Assembly: GCA_965369945.1 (NCBI GenBank) | Contig: CBDUST010000008.1 | Span: forward strand, 1 to 34,082 | DNA from: JADFNO01 sp965369945 | GTDB taxonomy: Bacteria > Planctomycetota > Phycisphaerae > Phycisphaerales > SM1A02 | Direction of reading: 5' to 3' | DNA length: 34,082 nt | Part shown: positions 24,585 through 31,838 of the stretch, in pieces | Numbering within the stretch: the stretch's first letter is position 1 | Layout: the number at the start of each line of letters is the position of its first letter | The notes under the pieces: model-generated | The model's database searches: none | What the model saw: the letters and a program-made list of their open reading frames with translations, nothing else | What the model was told of the DNA's origin: nothing | Program-made: the position numbers and the translations under genes

Positions 24585-25472
24585 CTGTCTGTCTCTTTGA
24601 ACGGATCGCGGGCTCACCGCGACAAGCGTGCCTTTCACATCCGATTCCCTGCCGGCACCGCGGACCTTGACCAGAACGAGGAGTGGTTCGAGTTCGATCT
24701 CGACGGCCGAACGCGGCGACTTCGCATCCACGACTACGCCGACATGTATCGCGTGCCCGGGCTGTATGAGGCCCTGATCTACGGGAAGCTCCGCTGCAAC
24801 TCGCCCCGTCGAATGGCTGACTTGCTCGCGAGCGTCTTGTCCGACTGGCCGGAGGATCTCACCGAGTTCCGGGTACTCGACCTCGGGGCAGGCAACGGCA
24901 TCGTCGCCGAGGAACTCCAGGCTCGGGGCGTCGAAACCATCGTCGGAGTGGACCTTCTTCCCGAAGCTGCACTCGCCGCCCACCGCGATCGACCCGGTGT
25001 CTACAGCGACTACGTCGTCGCCGATTTGTGCAACCTCGATCCTCGCGATCGTCGTCGGCTCGAGAAGGCGGATCTCAACTGTCTCATCACGGTGGCGGCA
25101 CTGGGGTTCGGCGACATCCCACCGGAGGCCTTCGCGACCGCGTTCAACCTCCTCGCGACTAATGGCTGGCTCGGCATGACGATCAAGGAGGACTTCCTCG
25201 AGTCAAGCGACGACAGCGGTTTCGCCCGCCTGGTGAAGCAGATGATCGATTCGGGGATCGTGGATATTCAGGCGCATCAGCGCTTCCGTCATCGGCTCTC
25301 GCTGGCGGGAGAACCGTTGTTCTATATCGCCATCGTGGCTCGAAAGACGGGCGATATTCGGCAGTCGCTGCTCGGCCGAATCAATGGTCGCGCCGGGCGT
25401 AGACTGGAGATGCTGGCGCGCTGTGAGGGGCGCACGCTTGACGCGCATGAAGGCAGCCTCCTTCTGACGTAG
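24585..25472 (+). CDS. Class I SAM-dependent methyltransferase (first gene of cassette operon)
   Basis: 295 aa if started at the CTG five bases after GAGGAGG. TTG 24597 is the nearest conventional start; TTG 24507 would put the ribosome site inside the gene. Motif I is VLDLGAGNG (97-105), followed by the acidic residue in IVGVDLLPEA, VVADLCNLDP, and TVAALGFGDIPPEAF. The N-terminal GRTRRLRIHDYADMYRVPGL resembles a family of actinobacterial-type methyltransferases with a conserved HDYAxxYxVPGLYE segment. The asparagine synthase gene follows after 18 bp. The substrate is unknown; it may act on the same small molecule as the amidotransferase. Confidence 0.85.
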   Translation: MSVSLNGSRAHRDKRAFHIRFPAGTADLDQNEEWFEFDLDGRTRRLRIHDYADMYRVPGLYEALIYGKLRCNSPRRMADLLASVLSDWPEDLTEFRVLDLGAGNGIVAEELQARGVETIVGVDLLPEAALAAHRDRPGVYSDYVVADLCNLDPRDRRRLEKADLNCLITVAALGFGDIPPEAFATAFNLLATNGWLGMTIKEDFLESSDDSGFARLVKQMIDSGIVDIQAHQRFRHRLSLAGEPLFYIAIVARKTGDIRQSLLGRINGRAGRRLEMLARCEGRTLDAHEGSLLLT

Positions 25473-25490
25473 CCATGAACGGCGAAAGGC

Positions 25491-26993
25491 ATGTGCGGCA
25501 TAGCAGGTACTTGGTCTGGGCCGGATTCTTCGGCTGTTTTCCGAATGACGGAGGCGCTGCGCCATCGCGGTCCTGACGACCAAGGCCACTACTTGGGTAA
25601 CCGGACGGCGCTGGGCCATCGCAGGCTGTCCATCGTCGATTGTGAGGGTGGCCACCAGCCCATCCTCAACGAGGACGGGTCTGCGGCCACGATCGTTAAC
25701 GGGGAGATCTACAACGCCCGCGGTCTACGTGACACGTTGACTCGCTGCCGACATCGTTTCCGCACCGCCAGCGACAGTGAGGTGCCCCTCCATCTGTATG
25801 AGGATGTCGGCCCGCAAGCGGTGCAGTCCCTCGACGGCATGTTCGCCTTGGCGATCGCGAGCGGAGACGCGTTGTTTCTGGCGCGTGATCCGATTGGCAT
25901 CAAGCCTCTGTATCTCTCGATCGATCGCGATTCGATCGCCTTTGCTTCAGAACTGAAAGCGCTGCCGTCCGATGCCGGGTCAGTCATCGAGCTGCCGCCC
26001 GGAGCTTGGTTCAGAAGCGATGTTGGCCTTCAGCGTTATTACAGTGTTCCTGAATCGTCGCCTGCGGACCAGCCGTGCGCGACCTTGCGAGAATCACTTC
26101 GCGACGTGATCGGAAGAGCGGTCGAGAAGCGCCTGATGAGCGACGTCCCGCTCGGGACATTCCTCTCGGGCGGGCTCGACAGCAGCATCATCACGGCGCT
26201 CGTCCGCCAGCACGTGCATCGCTTGCACACGGTCGCGGTCGGCATGGAGGGAACACCGGATCTCGAAGCGGCACGGTCTGTGGCCCGCCACCTCGAAACG
26301 ATCCACCACGAGTGCGTGTTCACCGCCGACGAAGTACTCGAGGCGCTGCCCGCGATTATCTTCCATCTGGAATCCTTCGATGTCGATCTCGTGCGCAGCG
26401 CCATCCCATGCTATTTCGCGTCGCGTCTTGCGTCGGAGCATATGAAGGTCGTACTGACCGGCGAAGGAGCCGATGAACTGTTCGCCGGCTATCGGTACCA
26501 CAGGAGTCTCCATCGCCCAAACCGACTGCAGGACGAGCTTGTGCGAAGTGTGGCGGCGCTCCACAATATGAACCTCCAGCGAGTCGATCGCATGACCATG
26601 GCCCATTCGATCGAAGGGCGCGTGCCCTTTCTGGACGTGGACGTCATTGAACTCGCTCTGCGCATCCCGACCGATCTGAAGCTGAGAGGTGCACCGCCGG
26701 TCGAAAAGTGGATTCTCCGGAAGGCATTTGAGGACATGCTGCCTGGGAACATCGTGTGGCGAGAGAAGACGCAGTTTGATGAGGGCAGTGGAACAGCCGA
26801 TCTCGTGTCCAAGCTGACTCCTGCCATGGCGGATCGGTTCGGCGTGTCTTCGACAGGTGCCTCAAGTGCGAGACAGCTTGAGGAGCGCGTTTACCGAGCG
26901 CTGTTTCGCCGCTACTTTTCGCAGTCGGCCGAAGGTCTCGTCGCTCGGTGGCGCGGCAGCGGTGCTAAGGAACGCGCGGATGATCACACTTGA
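25491..26993 (+). CDS. asnB: Asparagine synthase (glutamine-hydrolysing) family amidotransferase
   Basis: 500 aa. The N-terminal class II glutamine amidotransferase domain starts MCGIAG with Cys2 as nucleophile and contains RHRGPDDQG, HRRLSIVD and NGEIYN. The synthetase domain has the ATP-pyrophosphatase loop SGGLDSS (226-232), LTGEGADELFAGY and DRMTMAHSIEGRVPFLD. AsnB makes asparagine from aspartate, ATP and glutamine; shorter accessory copies (about 500 residues instead of 550-650) in biosynthetic clusters amidate or cyclise other carboxylates. The operon position suggests the latter. It overlaps the ATPase gene by 14 bp. Confidence 0.92.
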   Translation: MCGIAGTWSGPDSSAVFRMTEALRHRGPDDQGHYLGNRTALGHRRLSIVDCEGGHQPILNEDGSAATIVNGEIYNARGLRDTLTRCRHRFRTASDSEVPLHLYEDVGPQAVQSLDGMFALAIASGDALFLARDPIGIKPLYLSIDRDSIAFASELKALPSDAGSVIELPPGAWFRSDVGLQRYYSVPESSPADQPCATLRESLRDVIGRAVEKRLMSDVPLGTFLSGGLDSSIITALVRQHVHRLHTVAVGMEGTPDLEAARSVARHLETIHHECVFTADEVLEALPAIIFHLESFDVDLVRSAIPCYFASRLASEHMKVVLTGEGADELFAGYRYHRSLHRPNRLQDELVRSVAALHNMNLQRVDRMTMAHSIEGRVPFLDVDVIELALRIPTDLKLRGAPPVEKWILRKAFEDMLPGNIVWREKTQFDEGSGTADLVSKLTPAMADRFGVSSTGASSARQLEERVYRALFRRYFSQSAEGLVARWRGSGAKERADDHT

Positions 26994-27750
26994 GGACGTC
27001 TCCAAGTCGTATGACGACGGCAGGTCATACGCCGTGCGCAGCCTTGATATGACCGTGGAGCAGGGAAGCCTGCTGGTCCTGCTGGGCGAATCAGGCTGCG
27101 GCAAGACGACGACTCTGAAGATGATCAACCGGCTGGTGGAGCTCTCCGAGGGACGGATCCTGGTTGGCGGCAAGGATATTCACTGCGGTGACCCGATCCA
27201 ACTCCGGCGGCGCGTCGGTTACGTCTTCCAGGGGATTGGGCTCTTTCCGCACATGACGGTAGCGGAGAACGTTGGGACGGTGCCGCGGCTGCTTGGATGG
27301 TCGCGTGACGACATCGACAAGCGGGCGCGCGAACTGCTCGAGATGGTCGGACTGGAGCCATCCGAGTACGCGACGCGCTACCCCCGCGAATTGTCTGGTG
27401 GTCAGCAGCAGCGTGTCGGCGTCGCACGCGCCCTCGCGGCGAGACCCGACGTGCTCCTGATGGACGAGCCGTTCGGAGCGCTCGATCCGATCACGCGCGA
27501 TGAGATTCAAGATCAGTTCAAGACGCTACAGGGCGCGTTCGGCCTCACCGTCGTGTTGGTAACCCACGACATGACTGAAGCACTGCTGCTTGCTGACCGG
27601 ATCGTTGTGATGAAGGAAGGACGAATCGTCGGCGAGGGCACGCCAAGTGAACTCATGGCCAAACCGCAGCATGCGTACGTCAAGAAGTTGATGGAGATGC
27701 CCAAGCGCCAGGCCGGTCGGGTCGACCAGATCGCCGGGGCACAGGCATGA
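26980..27750 (+). CDS. Quaternary-amine/osmoprotectant ABC transporter ATP-binding protein (OpuCA/ProV type)
   Basis: 256 aa from ATG 26980 with AAGGA nine bases upstream; longer in-frame starts lie inside asnB. Motifs: Walker A GESGCGKTT (about 36-44), KMINRLVELSEG typical of the OpuA/OpuC branch, YVFQGIGLFPHMT, signature LSGGQQQRVGVARAL, Walker B LLMDEPFGALD and VTHDMTEA. The C-terminal CBS domains of many OpuCA proteins are absent, so this is the short form. The next gene starts in the ATGA overlap. Confidence 0.9.
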   Translation: MITLEDVSKSYDDGRSYAVRSLDMTVEQGSLLVLLGESGCGKTTTLKMINRLVELSEGRILVGGKDIHCGDPIQLRRRVGYVFQGIGLFPHMTVAENVGTVPRLLGWSRDDIDKRARELLEMVGLEPSEYATRYPRELSGGQQQRVGVARALAARPDVLLMDEPFGALDPITRDEIQDQFKTLQGAFGLTVVLVTHDMTEALLLADRIVVMKEGRIVGEGTPSELMAKPQHAYVKKLMEMPKRQAGRVDQIAGAQA

Positions 27751-29333
27751 GCCAGTTGACACAGCGGCGGTCATTCGTGCGCACACGGAGTTGGGTGGTG
27801 TTCGCGGCGAGCTTGGTGCTCTCTCTCGGTCTACCGGCAGCGGCCCAGCCATCGACGGTGGTTCGAGTCGGCTGCAAGAACTTCACCGAGCAGGAGATTC
27901 TAGGAGAACTCGTCGCCCAGCTCATCGAACGGCACACTGATCTAACCGTCGAGCGACGATTCGGTCTTGGCGGTACGGACATCTGTCATGCCGCGCTGGT
28001 CGCCGACCAACTTGACTTGTACGTGGAGTACACGGGCACCGCCTTGCTGAACGTGCTCGGGCAGGATGTCATCAACGACTCGGACGGTGCATTCCGCATT
28101 GTGGCGTCGATGTACCGCGACCAGTTCGATCTCGAGTGGTTGCCGCCGATCGGGTTCAACAACACCTATGCCATTGCGGTGCGCAGTGATCAGGCAGAGG
28201 CGAGCGGTTGGACGAAAGTCAGCGATCTTGCGGCTGGGGCCGCAGAACTCAAGGCGGGCTTCACATCGGAGTTCATGGAGCGGCCGGACGGGTATCCGGG
28301 GCTTCGGAGCGTTTACGGCATCGAGTTCGGGCGGGCGGTCGATCTCGACCCCGGTCTCATGTACACGGCGCTGGCCGATGGCGAAGTGGATGTCATCTGC
28401 GCGTTCGCTACAGACGGCCGGATCGACGAGTATGACCTCCGCATCCTTGATGACGACCGCCTCTTCTTTCCTCCATATGACGCCGCGCCTGTCATCCGGA
28501 GTGCCGTGCTGCGCGAACATCCCGAACTGCGCGACGCACTGATCGGCTTGGTGCGAACGCTGTCCGACGACCAGATGCGGCAACTCAACTTCGCTGTGGA
28601 CGTCCTCAGGCATGAGCCGCGCGAAGTCGCCAAACAGTGGCTTGATCGCCGGGCAGGCGAAGCGCCTGACAGCAGCGACGACCGCCACGGAGTGGTAACC
28701 GAGCCCCGGGGTCTCTTGTCGCTGTTCGCCGCCCGGCGGGTCGAGGTGCTCCAGAAGACCGGTGAGCATCTCCTGCTGACCCTCATGGGCGTATTGATCG
28801 CGATGGGACTGGGCATTCCGACTGGGATCATAATCCACCGTATCGCGCCGGCACGAGGTCCCGTGCTCGCGTTCACTGAAGTCATGCAAACGATCCCCAG
28901 CCTGGCGATGCTGGCATTCTTGTTTGCCATCTACGGCCTGCTCGGCGCGACGCCAGCGGTGACGGCATTGGTGCTTTACGCGCTGCTGCCAATTGTGCTG
29001 AACACGTTCACCGGCCTCAAAGAAGTGTCGCCAGACGTGCTTGAGGCTGCGGACGGCGTTGGCATGTCATCCTGGCAAAGACTTCGCCTGGTCGAAGTTC
29101 CGCTGGCTGCCCCCGTGATGATTGCCGGAATTCGGACGGCGATGGTCCTCACCGTCGGTATTGCCACGCTCTGCACGTATATTGGAGCGGGCGGCCTCGG
29201 CGATTTCATCGCCCGAGGCCTGTCTCGCAACGATCCTCGTCTGACGCTGCTTGGAGCCGTTCCTGCGGCAATCATGGCCGTCATTCTGAGTCTGATCATC
29301 CGCTGGATCGAGCGTGCAGTGAAGCGAGGGTGA
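27747..29333 (+). CDS. Fused osmoprotectant ABC binding protein and permease (OpuC type)
   Basis: 528 aa. A signal-like N-terminus (basic, then FAASLVLSLGLPAAAQ) precedes an OpuAC/OpuCC-type binding domain: VRVGCKNFTEQEILGELVAQ, DLYVEYTGTALLNVLGQ, GLRSVYGIEFGRAVDLDPGL. From about residue 320 a permease domain follows with HLLLTLMGVLIAMGLGIPTG, the EAA loop ADGVGMSSWQRLRLVEVPLA and VGIATLCTYIGAGGLGDFIA. In many transporters these are two proteins; here the binding domain is tethered, at the opposite end from the usual C-terminal fusion (OpuABC). The ligand should be a betaine, choline or similar amine. Confidence 0.9.
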   Translation: MSQLTQRRSFVRTRSWVVFAASLVLSLGLPAAAQPSTVVRVGCKNFTEQEILGELVAQLIERHTDLTVERRFGLGGTDICHAALVADQLDLYVEYTGTALLNVLGQDVINDSDGAFRIVASMYRDQFDLEWLPPIGFNNTYAIAVRSDQAEASGWTKVSDLAAGAAELKAGFTSEFMERPDGYPGLRSVYGIEFGRAVDLDPGLMYTALADGEVDVICAFATDGRIDEYDLRILDDDRLFFPPYDAAPVIRSAVLREHPELRDALIGLVRTLSDDQMRQLNFAVDVLRHEPREVAKQWLDRRAGEAPDSSDDRHGVVTEPRGLLSLFAARRVEVLQKTGEHLLLTLMGVLIAMGLGIPTGIIIHRIAPARGPVLAFTEVMQTIPSLAMLAFLFAIYGLLGATPAVTALVLYALLPIVLNTFTGLKEVSPDVLEAADGVGMSSWQRLRLVEVPLAAPVMIAGIRTAMVLTVGIATLCTYIGAGGLGDFIARGLSRNDPRLTLLGAVPAAIMAVILSLIIRWIERAVKRG

Positions 29334-29454
29334 CGGCAATGAACCGAACCATGGCATCCGACCGCAAGGCCCGGGGAGCCCCGGGTCAAGCGATCGCGAT
29401 CTGCGAGGACGATGAGTCGCAGTGACGTGAGTTCTCCACATACAATCATCGCAG

Positions 29455-30057
29455 ATGATCGGCCACAGTTTCATCTTCTCGAAGGCATCAGCCGGTGCTG
29501 TCCGATTCCGCGGTTCCCGGCACCAGCCACGAACATCGGTCAATCCCTATCGACCCGCCGAACTCGATCTGCCAGCGCGATCCAAACCGCGAATCTACCT
29601 GGCCTACGATCAGCGCCATGATGGGAGTGCAGCTGATCGGCTGGTCGATAGCTGCGCGGATCGGTGCCAGTTCGTCGAGGATCGCGGTCTCCGCCTGACG
29701 GATCTAACGCTTGGGCCGTCCTCCCAGCGGCTGATTGACGAGTCCGACGCGACCGTCGTTGTCATCGGAAACACAACGCACGAACTGAGCGTCATCGATC
29801 AGGTGGTCTGCCGCACGCTTGAGGCGCACCACGGGCTCGTGGCGATCTCGGTTCCGCGGCTCAACGATGTGCGCACGCACCTGCCGGATCGAATCGCGGA
29901 TAATGTGAGAAGCGGATTTGCGCGTTGGTACACCTTCCCGAAGTATCCCGGTGATCTGTGGCAAATGATCCAGGAAGCCCTGGATGCGGATCGGAGCTTG
30001 GTGCGCAACGATCGACCGCCGATGGCCGGGCAACGTGCGGATAGCACGAGCGGATGA
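29455..30057 (+). CDS. TIR-like (Thoeris ThsB/DUF1863-type) protein
   Basis: 200 aa; the first 44 residues look unstructured, so the true start may be later. From residue 45 the text follows the TIR-like fold of DUF1863/ThsB: KPRIYLAYDQRHDG (strand A and acidic turn), DRCQFVEDRGLR, LIDESDATVVVIGNTTHELS (strand D and following helix), VVCRTLEAHHGLVAISVPRL. Proteins of this family sense or make nucleotide signals in Thoeris defence, or act as NAD-derived enzymes. No SIR2-type ThsA is encoded next to it; the SIR2 protein at 11.5 kb belongs to another block. It overlaps the transporter gene in ATGA, so it is translated with the operon. Confidence 0.7.
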   Translation: MIGHSFIFSKASAGAVRFRGSRHQPRTSVNPYRPAELDLPARSKPRIYLAYDQRHDGSAADRLVDSCADRCQFVEDRGLRLTDLTLGPSSQRLIDESDATVVVIGNTTHELSVIDQVVCRTLEAHHGLVAISVPRLNDVRTHLPDRIADNVRSGFARWYTFPKYPGDLWQMIQEALDADRSLVRNDRPPMAGQRADSTSG

Positions 30058-31244
30058 TCGGCGCTGTCCACAAGAAGCAGGTAAGCAAGACTGGTCTTCC
30101 TGCGGTGCTCGCCGTTACGCTCCTGGCATCGCTCGGCACGGGCGTATTCTGGCACGGTCTGTCGTTCATCGCCAAGCACACGTATGGTTTCTCGCAGCCG
30201 CGCAATCTCGCGCTGTACGCCCTTATGGGCGCCATCTATATGGTCGGAGCGTTCAATGCCGGGCGGGTCGCGCGTGCGCTGCAACGGTGGCTCACGCCGC
30301 GAAACATTCTAGCTTGGGCGTTCGGCTGGCAGGCGGCGCTCTGTGTGCTGCCGGTTGTGTTGAAAGATGAGTGGGCGCTGTGGTTGACCGCGGGCACCGT
30401 AACGCTGCTGTCATCTATCATCTGGCCGATCATCGAGAGCTATTTGACCGCAGGCCGACACGGTCCGGCCATGCGCAGCGCCATCGGCTGGTTCAACGTG
30501 ACGTGGATGCCGGCAATGGCGGCTCCCATGTTCATCATGGCGCCGTTGCTTGAACATCACGGTCAATGGGCAATCGGAGGTCTGGCGGCCGCGAATGTCC
30601 TCGCGCTCGCCTCGCTGGCTGCATTCGCGAGATGGCCGTCAGAACACGATGCCGACGCAGCAAGTGAACATGTGACGGCAAGCTACTCCTATCTGCTGCG
30701 CTGCGCGCGCGTCCTCCTCCCGCTGAGCTATGTGATGTCTTCCGGACTAGCTCCAATCCTGCCGTATCGATTCGAGCAGATCGGGGTCGACGTGTGGTGG
30801 GAGACGCCATCGACGGCCACGTGGATGCTCGCGCGGGTGGCGGCGCTGGTCGTGATGTGGCGTCTGGCGTTTTGGCATGGCCGTTGGGGAACGCTTCTGC
30901 TCGGTGCCCTCGCAGTAGCGGGTGGGTTCGCAACCATCGTGCTGGCTCCCAGCTTGCCGGTCATGCTGATCGGCTTCGCATGCATGGGCGTAGGCTTGGG
31001 CGTGATCTATTACGCGGCACTCTACTACGCGATGGCAGTCGGCCAGGCCAAGGTGGAGGCTGGCGGCACACATGAGGGACTGATCGGAGCAGGCTACACC
31101 GCCGGCCCGATCGCCGGTTTGGCGGGAACCGCGCTTGGTGGTGGCGTAGCCATCGTGGGGGTCATGTGGACGCTGACGGTCGTGGCCGGAATCGCTGCGG
31201 TTCGACCATACTTGATGTGGCGGCAGAAGCAGGCAGGCTGCTGA
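30054..31244 (+). CDS. MFS-type membrane transporter
   Basis: 396 aa from the ATG overlapping the previous TGA. About 12 hydrophobic segments in two halves, separated near residues 195-210 by a charged loop (FARWPSEHDADAASEHVTAS), fit the major facilitator superfamily. Further support comes from GAFNAGRVARALQRWLTPRN after helix 2 and small-residue-rich helices such as GLIGAGYTAGPIAGLAG. As the last gene of the operon it may export the product of the methyltransferase and amidotransferase, or import a precursor. Homology to a defined subfamily is not clear. Confidence 0.82.
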   Translation: MIGAVHKKQVSKTGLPAVLAVTLLASLGTGVFWHGLSFIAKHTYGFSQPRNLALYALMGAIYMVGAFNAGRVARALQRWLTPRNILAWAFGWQAALCVLPVVLKDEWALWLTAGTVTLLSSIIWPIIESYLTAGRHGPAMRSAIGWFNVTWMPAMAAPMFIMAPLLEHHGQWAIGGLAAANVLALASLAAFARWPSEHDADAASEHVTASYSYLLRCARVLLPLSYVMSSGLAPILPYRFEQIGVDVWWETPSTATWMLARVAALVVMWRLAFWHGRWGTLLLGALAVAGGFATIVLAPSLPVMLIGFACMGVGLGVIYYAALYYAMAVGQAKVEAGGTHEGLIGAGYTAGPIAGLAGTALGGGVAIVGVMWTLTVVAGIAAVRPYLMWRQKQAGC

Positions 31245-31470
31245 CTCTGTGCAGGTGTGATCCGGAACGATCCGTGAGCCACTCTCCCGTTAACCGCAGG
31301 GGAGTCTGTCAACCAGAGAGCGCGAGAGCTCAAAGAGGGTTGAGCGCCACGCCGGGCTCACGTTGGTGAATCGCCGAACCATCCACGAGAGCAGTCCCGT
31401 CCGGCGCACGGAGAACGACTGCGACCACTCGACGGGACTCTCGACCCGGAAGCAGGCCGTCCATTGCTAT

Positions 31471-31501
31471 ACGACCTCCGGGTTCCGACCCCGGAGGTCG
31501 T
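31471..31501. repeat. 12-bp perfect hairpin sharing sequence with the tRNA anticodon stem
   Basis: ACGACCTCCGGG pairs with CCCGGAGGTCGT around a seven-base loop. TACGACCTCCGGGTT (31470-31484) is identical to the tRNA-Met remnant in both att-like repeats. It may terminate the cassette operon, though no T-run follows, or be a rearranged piece of an att core. Confidence 0.6.
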
Positions 31502-31574
31502 GAACCGCGTTTCAGCGTCAGAATCGACGATTCGTCTGTCGAATTCGTCGCTTGTGCGGGATCCAAGAGGAGAA

Positions 31575-31608
31575 CAAGCGAAGCCACGTAAGTCATTGGC
31601 TTCGCTTG
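31575..31608 (-). terminator. Hairpin terminator downstream of tRNA-Met remnant copy 2
   Basis: A 12-bp perfect stem (CAAGCGAAGCCA with TGGCTTCGCTTG) with a ten-base loop, followed on the minus strand by a pyrimidine-rich TTCTCCTCTT. It lies eight bases beyond the tRNA 3' end. Its sequence is unrelated to the terminator of copy 1. Confidence 0.6.
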
Positions 31609-31615
31609 AGTTAGA

Positions 31616-31808
31616 ATAGCGGGGGTAGGATTCGAACCTACGACCTCCGGGTTATGAGCGGTATTAGGCTCAGAATCCCGAAGTGCCTGCGAAGCAACCA
31701 CTTACGAGTAACTCAAGCTCTCGCAAAGCCTTACCGACGCGCGACTCTACACAGCATGCTCAGCATGTCAAGCGTGTTCAGCACGAAATAGGGGAAGAAT
31801 AGGGGAAG
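31616..31808 (+). repeat. 193-bp att-like direct repeat, copy 2
   Basis: Same length and layout as 23366-23558, with about 18 mismatches concentrated just after the tRNA anticodon loop. The AGCATG units lie at 31753-31779 and the ATAGGGGAAGA pair at 31788-31808. The DNA between the two copies is the 8.06-kb cassette with no recombinase gene. Confidence 0.85.
31617..31658 (-). pseudogene. 3' half of a tRNA-Met (CAU) gene, copy 2
   Basis: Identical to the remnant at 23367-23408 from anticodon loop to discriminator base. The 5' half is again missing, so neither copy can give a functional tRNA. Confidence 0.85.
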
Positions 31809-31838
31809 AAAAAACAGCTGGTTAAGACGTGAGCTTCG

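Larger units (their letters stand above)
31245..31615. other. Gene-free interval after the MFS gene with two hairpins
   Basis: No gene is supportable. It contains the 12-bp hairpin at 31471-31501 and the terminator at 31575-31608. A frame crossing this stretch and the tRNA remnant gives a peptide with EVVGSNPTPAI, which is the well-known false translation of tRNA 3' ends. Confidence 0.5.

Noticed and set aside
27942..28889. Minus-strand open frame of 315 residues opposite the binding-protein/permease fusion
   Set aside because: It is antisense to a gene with clear family motifs, has no ribosome site, and its composition follows from the GC-rich opposite frame.
31330..31701. Minus-strand open frame of 123 residues containing EVVGSNPTPAI
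   Set aside because: That peptide is the known false translation of tRNA T-arm and acceptor sequence; the frame crosses the tRNA-Met remnant and terminator.
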